Assembly (NCBI GenBank): GCA_963829505.1
Contig: CAWHIL010000001.1
Location: 1,922,001-1,986,000, forward strand
Reading direction: 5' to 3'
Origin: Roseiarcus sp963829505
Lineage (GTDB): Bacteria; Pseudomonadota; Alphaproteobacteria; Rhizobiales; Beijerinckiaceae
Length of the DNA stretch: 64,000 bases
Part shown: positions 54,300 through 63,215 of the stretch, piece by piece
Layout: the number at the start of each line of letters is the position of its first letter
How positions within the stretch are numbered: position 1 is the first letter of the stretch
Position numbers and translations under genes: made by a program
The notes under the pieces: generated by a model
The model's input: the letters and a program-made list of their open reading frames with translations, nothing else
Databases searched by the model: none
What the model was told of the DNA's origin: nothing

Positions 54300-54587
54300 C
54301 CGCTTGCCGTCCCATCTACCACATATGCGGTCGCGACCCGCGAGGTCCGCCTTACGTCGATTTGAAACGTCGCCTCTGCGCACATTTCGGGCGTTCCCCC
54401 TCGGCTTGTCTAATGGCCCATCTCGGGCCTTGAGCGGACTTTCCTCCGCGCAGCGGGGACAGGCGCTTCGCGCAAGAGCGGCCAATCCTTCAGCGAAGTA
54501 GACCCAGGACAAATGCGTTTGCGAACCCCGTGCGTCCCGCCCGTGGCTGCCCGAAACGCCACTTCGCAGCCGTGGGCCTTAAGTCGC

Positions 54588-55715
54588 TCAGTGCGAGAAA
54601 TCGGCCGAGCGATCCTCGATGTCCTCCGCCCGCACCCGGTCCAGCGGGAAGGTCGAGACCTTCTTGACGTTGAAATCGAGCTTGCTGAAATCAACGCTAC
54701 GCATCCGCCGGTCATACATGGTCCAATAGTAATAGACCTTGTGCCGGGTGTCGGCGATCACGGACCATTGTGTGTAGCCGAGATGAAAATCTTCGGGGCT
54801 TGCGCCTTCGCGAACGAGCCCTTGCGGGATGTCGAAGTTATTCAACATCGTCGACGCCGCGCTCACGCCCTCGGCGGCGTCTCTGACGGGCGTCATCGTA
54901 TTGACGAACGCGACGGCGCGGATGAACCGGGACGGCGGCGTGAAGTCGCCGGGCAAGCCTAGCATTCCGCTTCCGGCGCCGAACGGCGCCAGAGAAACGC
55001 CGTCGATGTTGCGCGAGGCCGGAGCGCCGAGCGGCTGCAAGTTTGCGTAGTTGCGCAGATTGAGGAGATGCCAATCATAGTTTGGCGAGTTGGTCATGGC
55101 GCCGACCTTGTTGTCATAAATCGAGAGTTCGCCCTTCGTGAATTCAATGACGATCGACGCGCCGGTCGCGTCCGTGACGATGTGGTGGATCGGGATCGGC
55201 GTGCCGAACGCCTTTTCAATCTCGGGATTGCGCACGACGCGAATCCTAGGCATTGCCTGTCGCACCTCGCCCACCGTCACGAAATTGCTGAGCAGATAGT
55301 TGGCGAGGTCGACGCTGCTGACCGTTGCAGATCGCTGGTCGGTGCTTGGTTCCTCGAATTCGGCGAAGCCGGGAAAGAAGAGAACGCCGACCGTCAGTCC
55401 GGCTTCGTTCATTCCGTCGGTGGCGTAGGGGAGGCCCGCGGCGTTCACGCCGACGAAGCCGTAGCGGTTCTTCCACTCCATGCCGGTCTTGCCTTCGCCG
55501 AGCGCCGACTTGAACGACGTGTCATGCGGAACAAGCGCCAATTCGGACTTGAGGTCGGAGGCGCCCCATTCCATTGTCCGGCCATAGATGGTCGTCCCGT
55601 CCTGCGTCTTAAATACAAGCGCCGTGCACGCCATCGCGGGCAAGACGCCTAGGCTCGACATCAGGCCGGCGAGCGCCGATGCAAAAACTATAAGAGCGAG
55701 AATCGAACGCGGCAT
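54588..55715 (-). CDS. Choloylglycine hydrolase / penicillin V acylase family protein
   Basis: 375 residues. A signal peptide (ILALIVFASALAGLMSSLGV) ends at AMA before CTALVFKTQDGTTIYGRTME; that cysteine becomes the N-terminal nucleophile of the Ntn-hydrolase fold. NEAGLTVGVLFFPGF, TNSPNYDWHLLNLRNY and the final region are family blocks. Such periplasmic enzymes cut amides such as bile salts, penicillin V or acyl-homoserine lactones; for this environmental-type genome signal quenching is plausible but unproven. Confidence 0.9.
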   Translation of the reverse strand: MPRSILALIVFASALAGLMSSLGVLPAMACTALVFKTQDGTTIYGRTMEWGASDLKSELALVPHDTSFKSALGEGKTGMEWKNRYGFVGVNAAGLPYATDGMNEAGLTVGVLFFPGFAEFEEPSTDQRSATVSSVDLANYLLSNFVTVGEVRQAMPRIRVVRNPEIEKAFGTPIPIHHIVTDATGASIVIEFTKGELSIYDNKVGAMTNSPNYDWHLLNLRNYANLQPLGAPASRNIDGVSLAPFGAGSGMLGLPGDFTPPSRFIRAVAFVNTMTPVRDAAEGVSAASTMLNNFDIPQGLVREGASPEDFHLGYTQWSVIADTRHKVYYYWTMYDRRMRSVDFSKLDFNVKKVSTFPLDRVRAEDIEDRSADFSH

Positions 55716-56138
55716 GAAAGGCGTCTCCGATTTTGCGATCCGGGGGGTAGGTCGCAGCCGTCATCCTTCGACGGCGTCCGCGAACGTAACCGACAGGCAT
55801 ATTGGGCGCCAGCGAGTGCTTTCCAGAGTTCGCGTTGTCTTAGCGCCGCGATCTGCCACGACCGCGCTTCACTTCGACTCGTGGCGTCCGGAGTGCGCAC
55901 AGAGCGGGCGTTGCCTTGGCTGCTTTCGAACGCACCAATTCTACACCTCAGCGGTCGTTGCCGATGTGCACATGATTTTACAGCGACGGGGCTCCAGCGA
56001 CTACCGCTCGTTGCACGGCGAGAGGGGATCGGGGTTCCTGAGAAGAGGCCTGCCGGCGGGAAACGACGTCCCATCTTGGCGACATTGAAAGGCGACGCGG
56101 TCTTACCGACAGAAAGAGGCCCCTAAATGCAGGACCCC
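55716..56138. other. Intergenic region, nothing recognised
   Basis: 423 bases upstream of the choloylglycine hydrolase. No frame has recognisable protein features. It should hold that gene's promoter. Confidence 0.45.
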
Positions 56139-56456
56139 TCAAGATGTCAGGAGCGGCGCTCTATGTTGGTCCGTCTCAGGAGTCGTCAAGTCGCCACGGA
56201 CTAGGTCAGCCATTGCGACGGGAAGATCCAGCTCATCGAGCGGCACCCAGAACTTCACCTGCACGGTCGGGCGCACACGGGCCCGATCCTGGCCGCCAAG
56301 CCAGGTCGGTACAATTCCCGGGACCTGCGTGTTGTAGTTCGCGATACATATCTCCAAGGCCGTCCCCGCGTGCGCGGCTTGGGACAGCCCGATGATGAGA
56401 AGCCTTTCGCGGCGGTATTGATCGGGCGGCTCGCCCTTTCTCCAATTGACGCTCAT
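56139..56456 (-). CDS. Hypothetical protein
   Basis: 105 residues from ATG 56456 with GAGGCATG-type purines just before. RERLLIIGLSQAAHAGTALE and PTVQVKFWVPLDELDLPVAM read as ordinary protein, but there is no motif I recognise. It follows the stress operon on the same strand at 52 bases, so could be its last gene. Confidence 0.35.
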   Translation of the reverse strand: MSVNWRKGEPPDQYRRERLLIIGLSQAAHAGTALEICIANYNTQVPGIVPTWLGGQDRARVRPTVQVKFWVPLDELDLPVAMADLVRGDLTTPETDQHRAPLLTS

Positions 56457-56508
56457 GCCTCCTCGTTTCTTCCCCTTGGTTCTCAAAGTTACAGCCTCGT
56501 CCACCTCG

Positions 56509-56694
56509 CTAAAGGTCTCGCGCGGACAGGATCAGCGTCTTTAGCTGCCGCACGAGCGAGCGCCCTTGGATTTGATCACTGTAGTACCCCTCCCGCTTCA
56601 GGACCGCGATGATCTCGGCGACATTTGATGCTCGGCCGCCTCGGGCCAGTTCGAAAGCGCGTTCAATCGCCGTCTTTCTGTGATCTCGGTCCAT
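56509..56694 (-). CDS. Small conserved alphaproteobacterial protein
   Basis: 61 residues from ATG 56694: TAIERAFELARGGRASNVAE, REGYYSDQIQGRSLVRQLK. I know this pattern (short helix-turn-helix-like protein of rhizobial genomes) only as a conserved hypothetical. It follows the DUF3618 gene in the stress operon. Confidence 0.6.
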   Translation of the reverse strand: MDRDHRKTAIERAFELARGGRASNVAEIIAVLKREGYYSDQIQGRSLVRQLKTLILSARDL

Positions 56695-56731
56695 CTCACG
56701 GGCTCCAGCGACGTCCGAAACACCCCTGTGC

Positions 56732-57299
56732 TCAGATGCGCGAAGGTTTCTGCAACAGGCTTTCGAGGACGGCCGCGAGCGCAACCTCGATCGAAGACGC
56801 GATCAGGGGTCGAATGCTGCCGGCGCCAGGCGCCCGATCGATCACAGAACTCGAGCTGCTTTTCGATCGCAACGGACAACGTCTCGGCTCCCGTTGCGAC
56901 ATGAGCCTGCGCGACATCGACGAAGGCTCGCCGTTTTTCTTCGGCGCGTTGGCGGAACACCCTGGCCGCGGAATCAACAATCGCCTCCGCCGACGTTCGC
57001 GCGGGCACGGCAAGCGCGCCACGCACGCTCCCTCGCCCAGATCGTGGCCGGAGCGCGGAGAAGGCCCAGATTCCGACGCCTAACCCGATGATGGCCGTCG
57101 GAAGCGGATGCCGCTTGCTCGCGTAAGCAAGCGCGCCTGACCAGGACAGATCGGCGATTCCGGCTCGCGAAGCGACTTCCGACGCCATATTGGACGGCGT
57201 GAGCCGCTCATTCAACGCGTCGATTTTGGCCGCGATTTGCGCGCGCAATCGATTTGCCTCGGCTTCGTACTCGCTCGACGTTGCTCTTTCCAGGCTCAC
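56732..57299 (-). pseudogene. DUF3618 protein with a frameshifted C-terminus
   Basis: The start (SEYEAEANRLRAQIAAKIDA, LNERLTPSNMASEVASRAG) is the DUF3618 pattern, then a membrane segment PTAIIGLGVGIWAFSAL. At about 56848 the frame fails: after EKQLEF the natural ending IASSIEVALAAVLESLLQKP with a stop at 56732 is in another frame. Without correction the product would run to 56598 through unrelated residues and overlap the next gene. Either a recent mutation or a read error. Confidence 0.75.
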
Positions 57300-57300
57300 G

Positions 57301-57663
57301 TCACAGTTCCTCCAGCAACGACGAGACTTGCGAAACGCTCCTTGCCGGAATCAAGCGCGACGGCTTGAGGCGCACTGAGCCCGAACGGAGCAGAACAAGG
57401 CTAAGAAGCACCGCCACCGCGCCGACGATCAGAAACCCCAGGTCAACGGGAACCCCAAAGCGCGCGAGCGATAGACTCGCCGCAACCAAGACCAGTGCGA
57501 GCCCCATCGCGAGAAGCATGGCTCCGACAGCGATGGCCGCGACGCTCGATGGGATCCCCTTGGCGCGTTCGCCGACCTCGGTCCGCGCCAGCGCAAGCTC
57601 AGTCAGGGCCAACGCCTTGAGGTCGCGAAGCAGGTCGAGAAGCAGTTCAGGCGTCGATTGCAC
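57301..57663 (-). CDS. Phage-holin-superfamily (Phage_holin_3_6-like) membrane protein
   Basis: 120 residues. An N-terminal helix (LLLDLLRDLKALALTELALA) is followed by two membrane segments (AAIAVGAMLLAMGLALVLVA and LGFLIVGAVAVLLSLVLL). This is the cellular, stress-operon member of the family, not a lysis protein. It lies three bases after csbD and one base before the DUF3618 gene. Confidence 0.82.
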   Translation of the reverse strand: MQSTPELLLDLLRDLKALALTELALARTEVGERAKGIPSSVAAIAVGAMLLAMGLALVLVAASLSLARFGVPVDLGFLIVGAVAVLLSLVLLRSGSVRLKPSRLIPARSVSQVSSLLEEL

Positions 57664-57666
57664 CGA

Positions 57667-58119
57667 CTAACTCATCTTGCCAATGAGCAACCCCACAAGC
57701 GCCGCGATCGCCACCGCGCCCCAGGGGTTTTTCTTGATCCGGGACTCGACGTCGCCCTCGATGGCGGTGAATTTGTCCTGAGCGGTACTCGCAGATAGAG
57801 ATAAGCTGTCGCTCGCCGCGCCCATGGCGCCCACCACTTGTCGTCGACCCGCTGATAGCTGACTCTGTGCAAGGTCGGAAACCTGCTGCGCCAGCTTGCT
57901 GACTTCGTCGCGCAGCCCGGACAAATCAAGCGAGGAAGCCGCGTCCATGCCGCCGCCGATCGCTTCCTTGGCGCTTCCGATTGCCGAGCGCGCCCTGCCG
58001 GCGACATCGTCGTAGACGCCCTGCGCCGCAGTGGCTTTGTCGCCGACGGCTTGACCCAGTGCCTTTTCGCCCTGACCCACGGCCGAGCGAACGTTTCCTT
58101 CCAGACTGTCTTTGTTCAT
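57667..58119 (-). CDS. CsbD-like / DUF883 stress protein
   Basis: 150 residues. The N-terminus KDSLEGNVRSAVGQGEKALG is CsbD-like; the C-terminus ends in a DUF883-type hydrophobic anchor IKKNPWGAVAIAALVGLLIG after a long helix. DUF883 proteins tether ribosomes to membranes in E. coli (ElaB/YqjD), so a dormancy role is plausible. First gene of an operon with a consensus EcfG promoter 30 bases upstream. Confidence 0.85.
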   Translation of the reverse strand: MNKDSLEGNVRSAVGQGEKALGQAVGDKATAAQGVYDDVAGRARSAIGSAKEAIGGGMDAASSLDLSGLRDEVSKLAQQVSDLAQSQLSAGRRQVVGAMGAASDSLSLSASTAQDKFTAIEGDVESRIKKNPWGAVAIAALVGLLIGKMS

Positions 58120-58148
58120 GAGACGTGCCCTTCGTTGCGAAATCAGGC

Positions 58149-58173
58149 AACGCCCAACGTGGATAGTGGTTCC
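58149..58173 (-). promoter_or_regulatory. EcfG (general stress response) promoter
   Basis: On the minus strand GGAAC (58173-58169) and CGTT (58152-58149) are separated by exactly 16 bases, the alphaproteobacterial EcfG consensus. It stands 30 bases before the csbD-like start and has no competing gene between. Confidence 0.82.
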
Positions 58174-58357
58174 TTGAAAGTGGAAAGATCTCGGCGGCTT
58201 TATGAACCGGTGTTGCAGGAACGAGGAAGGCGGTTTCTGCTGTACGAGATCGCAACGTTGCGTCTACCACGCCCGGTCGGCTCGAGCCTCTCCGAAGAAG
58301 CCACCGGTCCCATGGTCGAGGCGCCGATGCGCGCGTCCTTCCAGGAGCGATCGCTGC

Positions 58358-58768
58358 CTAGGACGACTGACCGCCCCTTCGGCGCTCGTCGGCCTCCTGT
58401 CCGAGGCGGAGGATCTCATGGAGCAGTTGCGTCGCCGAATAGGGCTTCGCGAGAAACCGTCCGTGGTCGGCGATCTCCGACCTCGCGGGCGCGCACGCGC
58501 CTGACGTGATGAGTAGGAGAACGTGCGGCCATCGCTCGTGAACCCTGCGCGCCAATTCCATTCCGTCCAACGTCCCCGGCATCTGAATGTCCGTGAACAT
58601 CAAGCGGACGTCGGGCCTCATTGCCATTTGTAGAAGAGCGGCCTCCGCATCCGCCGCGTCCAGAACCTCAAAACCCGCCTCATCGAGCACGTCGACGGCG
58701 AGCAATCGGGCCAGTCCTTCGTCCTCCACAACGAGAGCTACGGGACGGTCCGATCGGGGCTCACTCAT
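58358..58768 (-). CDS. Single-domain response regulator
   Basis: 136 residues, receiver only. ALVVEDEGLARLL has the acidic pair, MFTDIQMPG the phosphorylated Asp near 60, ITSG the Thr/Ser switch and LAKPYS the Lys. The TSGACAPARSEI loop is like receivers paired with HWE kinases. No output domain, so it may pass phosphate on or tune the kinase. Divergent from the HWE kinase gene. Confidence 0.88.
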   Translation of the reverse strand: MSEPRSDRPVALVVEDEGLARLLAVDVLDEAGFEVLDAADAEAALLQMAMRPDVRLMFTDIQMPGTLDGMELARRVHERWPHVLLLITSGACAPARSEIADHGRFLAKPYSATQLLHEILRLGQEADERRRGGQSS

Positions 58769-59123
58769 CGTGAAGAACGGCTGGTGGTCGGTTTTGTTGC
58801 GGCCAGATTGAAAGTAGCTCGCTTTGAAGCAGTTGGCGCCCCCCGGCGCAGAGAGGCTGTTCTGTGGCCGGGCTCTCCGCTACGAGGCTCATCGCCTGTC
58901 TGACCGAGGCCAACGGCCACGCCGGGCGTCCGCAGAGCGGTGCGCGCCTGGAGGATCACCAAGTCGACGCCCGAGTTGGGCGGGTTATAGAGGCCGAAGA
59001 TTGGGGTTGCCCGCCGCGCCGATGAACGCCGACGGGGTAATCGCGGCTAGCGTGGGGCGCCAACGGCATTGGCGCCGTTCCCCACGCGGTGCAAACTGAC
59101 TCCCAAAGGGATTGGGGGAACCA
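58769..59123. other. Divergent control region between response regulator and kinase
   Basis: 355 bases without a gene. An inverted repeat at 59050-59087 (GCGTGGGG...CGCCAA / TTGGCG...CCCCACGC) lies 37 bases before the kinase start and could be an operator or leader hairpin. Confidence 0.5.
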
Positions 59124-60611
59124 GTGGTCCAGTTGGAAAGGGATCTCAAGACCCAGGCCGACCAACTCTTCCTTGAGGAAGGAGGAGAGATGGGGCAATT
59201 GATCCGCGCTCATAATTGGGCGAGCACTCCCATCGGATCCCCGAACCTGTGGCCGCAAAGTCTGCGAACCGCGATCCGCATCATGCTGACGTCCCGTCAT
59301 CCGATGTTCATCTGGTGGGGACCAGACCTCATTCAGTTTTACAACGACGCCTATCGGCAGACGATGGGCCCGGAACGCCACCCGTCGGCCCTGGGCGCCC
59401 GTGGCCGGGACTGCTGGGATGAAATCTGGCCGATCATCGGTCCGCAAATTGACCTTGTGATGCGAGGCGATGGGTCGACATGGCACGAAGAGCAGCTTGT
59501 GCCCGTGACCCGTCACGGCCGCCTGCAAGAGGTCTGGTGGACCTACGGCTATAGTCCGATCGACGACGAAGGCCGTGTCGGCGGCGTGCTGGTCGTTTGC
59601 AATGATGTCACGGAACATCATCTCGCGAAGGAGGCCCTCGCGCGACAGAACGAGCAGCTTCTCGGCGACGTCAATCGCATGCGCGATCTCTTCGGCCAGG
59701 CTCCCGGGTTCATCGCCGTCCTGCGCGGACCGGGACACGTCTTCGAATTCACCAATGCGGCCTATGACCGTCTCATCGGGCGGCTTGACGCTGTCGGGCG
59801 ACGCGTCATCGAGGTTATGCCCGAACTGGAAGCGCAGGGCTTCATCGCCTTGCTAGACCGAGTGTATGCTTCGGGCGAAGCGCATGTGGGCACGAGCGCG
59901 CGCTTGGCGTTGCAGGGCGGCTCAGCGGGGCCGGTCGAACACCTGCTCGATTTCGTGTATCAGCCAATCCGCGACACGGAGGGCGTGGTCACAGGGATCT
60001 TTGTGGAAGGCCACGACGTGACGTCGCGCGTCGTGGCGGAGCAGCGACAAGCTTTGTTGACTACCGAGATGAACCATCGGGTGAAAAACACTCTGGCTAC
60101 GGTGCAGGCGCTCGCGGGGCTGACCGCCAAATCCGCCTCCTCGATCGGCGAGTTCACGGAACAGTTCAGAGGCCGTCTCGCGGCGATGGCGAATACGAAC
60201 GACCTGCTCATTGCCGGTCGGACCGCCGATGTCAGCGTCGGTGAGGTGATGGATAGGGAATTGGCTCCCTACCTTGGCCGGCAGGTGGAAGTGTCTTGCG
60301 ATGCGGTTCGGATCAACTCGCGCGACGCAATCAGCCTTGGGCTCTTGGTCCACGAACTTCTGACCAACGCGGCGAAATACGGGGCGTTGTCCAGTCCCGA
60401 CGGCCTGCTGGAGGTAAGATGCGCCCGCTCGAACGCGGATGCGGCGCTCATATGGCGTGAAACCATGGGCAAATCGCCGTCTGGCGACGGGAAAGATGGG
60501 TTCGGAACCCGACTAATTGAAATCCTGGCGCGCGACCTCGGCGGTAGAGTCGAGGTCGCTCTGCTGCCAACGGGTCTGGAAGCGACAATAACTTTCAAGT
60601 GCGAGCCTTGA
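59124..60611 (+). CDS. HWE-family PAS sensor histidine kinase
   Basis: 495 residues if GTG 59124 is used (GGGGGAA five bases upstream); TTG 59112 is also possible. Two PAS/GAF-like sensor domains (SLRTAIRIMLTSRHPMFIWW; LFGQAPGFIAVLRGPGHVFE) precede the H-box TEMNHRVKNTLATVQALAGL with His near 318, the N-box LLVHELLTNAAKYGALS near 410 and GKDGFGTRLIE, all HWE traits. HWE kinases often feed PhyR in the general stress response; the adjacent EcfG-promoter operon agrees with that. Confidence 0.9.
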   Translation: MVQLERDLKTQADQLFLEEGGEMGQLIRAHNWASTPIGSPNLWPQSLRTAIRIMLTSRHPMFIWWGPDLIQFYNDAYRQTMGPERHPSALGARGRDCWDEIWPIIGPQIDLVMRGDGSTWHEEQLVPVTRHGRLQEVWWTYGYSPIDDEGRVGGVLVVCNDVTEHHLAKEALARQNEQLLGDVNRMRDLFGQAPGFIAVLRGPGHVFEFTNAAYDRLIGRLDAVGRRVIEVMPELEAQGFIALLDRVYASGEAHVGTSARLALQGGSAGPVEHLLDFVYQPIRDTEGVVTGIFVEGHDVTSRVVAEQRQALLTTEMNHRVKNTLATVQALAGLTAKSASSIGEFTEQFRGRLAAMANTNDLLIAGRTADVSVGEVMDRELAPYLGRQVEVSCDAVRINSRDAISLGLLVHELLTNAAKYGALSSPDGLLEVRCARSNADAALIWRETMGKSPSGDGKDGFGTRLIEILARDLGGRVEVALLPTGLEATITFKCEP

Positions 60612-60939
60612 AGTTCTCAAACCTTTCGAAAGCAGCCGCGCTTCGTGACACTCCCGGTTGGATTGGCATGACGCTCCGGCGGAGCGCGTATCGACAATGG
60701 CCGCTTACCGCTACACTTGCGCCGTCCACGGCGCCTCCCGCAACGGCAACTCAACGTCGACACTGGTCGTCTCCGCCGCGCCAACTGCGGACGGCCAACA
60801 GTAAGCAGCAAATTGAGCCCAACGCGTCTTGCACCACCGTCGACCGCCAAACCTGCTTGCGCTCGCCGCCTGGGCGCGAGAGACTTCAATAGTCCCGTAC
60901 CGAGGTTCGGGCGGTAATCCTCAAACTGGAGCCGAACTC
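60612..60939. other. Intergenic region, nothing recognised
   Basis: 328 bases between the kinase and the small secreted peptide gene. Short frames have no family features and no promoter stands out. Confidence 0.4.
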
Positions 60940-61143
60940 ATGCGCAGTCTTTTTCTGGCCGTCGCCGCCGCGACGGTCATCTCCACAATGTCGCTCGTCG
61001 CCTGGAAAGCGGAAGCGGCCATGCCATCGGCAGCCGCGCTCACCACGCAGGCGTCCGTCAAATCAGCGGACGCCGTCGATTCAGCCGCCGTCGTCTGCCG
61101 CCGGGTCTGCACCCGCGGCGTGTGCCGGAGGGTCTGCCGCTAA
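60940..61143 (+). CDS. Small secreted Cys/Arg-rich peptide
   Basis: 67 residues from ATG 60940. A signal peptide (RSLFLAVAAATVISTMSLVA) with a likely cut after KAEAA leaves a short acidic middle and the end VVCRRVCTRGVCRRVCR, four cysteines in a CxxxCxxxxCxxxC array with seven arginines. Such peptides occur in several Rhizobiales genomes without known function. Two disulfides would make it a compact cationic peptide. Confidence 0.6.
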   Translation: MRSLFLAVAAATVISTMSLVAWKAEAAMPSAAALTTQASVKSADAVDSAAVVCRRVCTRGVCRRVCR

Positions 61144-61984
61144 GGCGGGCGAACGCCGTTCGCTCTGGCGCTTCGGTGTGCCCTAAACCCAACTCTTGCC
61201 GTCCGCCGTGGCCGGGGGAGTGCCCGTTCGTGGTTGGTCCCTGTATGGGCGCTGAGCGCATATTGCTACCGTTGCTGGACGAGTCGGCGAGCGGCGGGTC
61301 TCGAACCCGTTGCGGCCGTTGCCGGTCGGTCTGGAACAGTCGATGAGCGTCGCAAACTGAACATTGGCACAATCGAGGCAGCGCAACAGCCCGATGTAGA
61401 CCGTTGGTTGATGGATCGCGGCTATTCAAAGTCGAGCTATGTGTCTCTTGGCAGAAGTACAAAGGATTGCGGACGGCGCCCGCATTCGTACGTCGCAAAT
61501 CGGATCGCCTCGGACCGATTGGCGAACAGGCCGCACAGGCTTCGGTGTCTCTGACGACCCACCGTTCCTAATGGTTCTGATCGACGTAGAGGCAAGACCT
61601 GACCGCCGCCGCTTGGATTGAGGGATTACCCTGTTCTTCCTGCACCTGGCGGCAGAGCTGCGCGCTGAGCGACCGTCGCCGTCCTCGAACGATCTGTTGA
61701 GCTTGAGGCCTTGCCGCGCCTCAGTGCGAGACGCTGACCAGCAATTGCGCGACGAAGCAGAAGCCGAGTTCCGATCGTCGCGAGGGCGCAGAGCCGCATC
61801 AGAATGTTCGCAGGTTTCGACGGCTCACCATCGCTGGTGTCATCGGCGCAAATGGACGTGCGCAAGGCGGAACCTCTTTCTTTGCCACTGCCAACCTCAA
61901 TCTGGTCCCTGGCGGGTAAAGGTTCCAGACGGAAAACGCGTGCACCGCGTAAGGAAGGCGCAAATATCCGACTCTGGTTATCTA
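61144..61984. other. Non-coding or decayed DNA
   Basis: About 840 bases with many stops in all frames and no family signal. It ends in the kdpA remnant, so part of it may be further decayed kdp sequence. Confidence 0.4.
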
Positions 61985-62148
61985 CGTAATTCAACGTAGC
62001 GTCCCATTCCTGCTCCTCCTCGGCCTCAACCGGGCCGAAGAGCGATGTCAGGATCGTAGAGCGAAAGCTCTCGCCATGGTGGCGCCCAAGCGACGACGAG
62101 GGCGAGCGTGATGGAGATTTCAAGGAGACCGGAGAAGCTCATGGTCAT
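61985..62148 (-). pseudogene. kdpA: 5' remnant of kdpA
   Basis: ATG 62148 follows the response regulator by four bases. FSGLLEISITLALVVAWA is the first KdpA helix; a shifted frame gives GATMARAFA (KdpA: MARVFAGER) and a third gives STILTSLFGPVEA and EEEQEW. So the first 60 or so codons of potassium-pump subunit KdpA are present with at least two indels, and the rest is lost. An intact kdpA, if any, would be beyond 64000. Confidence 0.7.
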
Positions 62149-62152
62149 GTCT

Positions 62153-62914
62153 TCATGCCTGTTGCTGGTCGTCGGAAAGGGCGTCGCGCCCCCGGCGCGA
62201 CAGCTCGGGGGTTGGAGGCGCAAGCCGGTAGCCCACGCCGATCTCGGCAAGCAGGATCCGCGGTCGGAGTGGCTCGCGCTCGATCTTGCGCCTGAGGCGC
62301 ATGACGGTTGACCGGAGCGCATGACGGGAACGGGGGAGCAGCACGGATCCTCCGTCCCCGAGAAGGCGCGCGTAGGAGACCACGCATCCGGCTCGCTCGG
62401 CCAGATGAGCGAGAAGGGCGGCTTCCGAAGGCGACAATGCCACCGTACGCCCGTCGAGCGAGAGGCTGCCGCTGAACAGGTCGAAGGCGAGCAGCCCGTT
62501 CCGATAGAAGCGCGGCCGTCCCCTGCCGGCGAAGCGCCTGCGCTCGGCCACGTGGACCCGCGCCGCGAGATCGGCCTCTCTGAACGGACGGGCGAGATAG
62601 TCCGCGTCCATGTCGAGCGCTGCGATGCAGTCGACCTCGCGGCGTTGCGGGCAAACCACGATCAGCGCGCTCTCGGGCCATGCGCGCCGGATCGCATCGA
62701 GGGTCTTTCGATTGACCGCGTCGAGTTCGACCACCACGACGTCGGCCGCCGCCGCGGCTCTGGGAACCGCGCCGAATGGCGCGCCGGCGCTCACCCTGCG
62801 TCCCGGTTGGAGAATTGATCGCGCCAACCGCACGAGTCCGGCATCGGTGGTCAACAGGAGCACCGTCGTGCGGCGCTGAGAATAATTTGGGATTGCCTCA
62901 CGACGGCGGGTCAT
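62153..62914 (-). CDS. KdpE-like response regulator with degenerate receiver
   Basis: 253 residues from ATG 62914. The C-terminal winged helix is normal (RTVALSPSEAALLAHLAERA, RHALRSTVMRLRRKIE, ILLAEIGVGYRL). The receiver starts VLLLTTDAGLVRLARSIL: the acidic pair is replaced by TTD, the phospho-Asp position is in VVVELDAVNRK and the usual lysine is Arg (LARPF). It may work without phosphorylation. Position after kdpC points to kdp control. Confidence 0.75.
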   Translation of the reverse strand: MTRRREAIPNYSQRRTTVLLLTTDAGLVRLARSILQPGRRVSAGAPFGAVPRAAAAADVVVVELDAVNRKTLDAIRRAWPESALIVVCPQRREVDCIAALDMDADYLARPFREADLAARVHVAERRRFAGRGRPRFYRNGLLAFDLFSGSLSLDGRTVALSPSEAALLAHLAERAGCVVSYARLLGDGGSVLLPRSRHALRSTVMRLRRKIEREPLRPRILLAEIGVGYRLAPPTPELSRRGRDALSDDQQQA

Positions 62915-63024
62915 TGAGACGGCCAGTGAGAAGCGACCACGGCGCCCGACATCAGGGCGAGGACGAAGAAGACCAGTCCGACCAGGCTGCCCCATCGGTA
63001 GCTGATGGCGGCCGCGACCAGCAC
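62911..63024 (-). CDS. Possible small membrane peptide
   Basis: 37 residues from GTG 63024, almost all hydrophobic (WGSLVGLVFFVLALMSGAVV). Its stop overlaps the response regulator start (ATGA), and the frame is open about ten codons upstream without a start. It may be real, or the end of a decayed gene. Confidence 0.3.
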   Translation of the reverse strand: MLVAAAISYRWGSLVGLVFFVLALMSGAVVASHWPSQ

Positions 63025-63215
63025 GAGTTCCCAGAACAGCAGCGAGAGGAGTTCTCATGACCGTGGCCGGTTGCTTTCTGTCGCATGTTGCGACACACCA
63101 ACCGCGACAGTCCCATCGAAGCCAGCCGCAATCCGCTCCGATCGGGTCCGCGAGGGCTGCGAGCGACGGTCCCGCGACGTCGCGTGCGTCGAGGCGCGTT
63201 GGAATGGAAGAACGG

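Noticed and set aside
57301..57663. Prophage lysis gene (holin)
   Set aside because: No endolysin or phage structural genes nearby; the setting is a CsbD/DUF883/DUF3618 stress operon.
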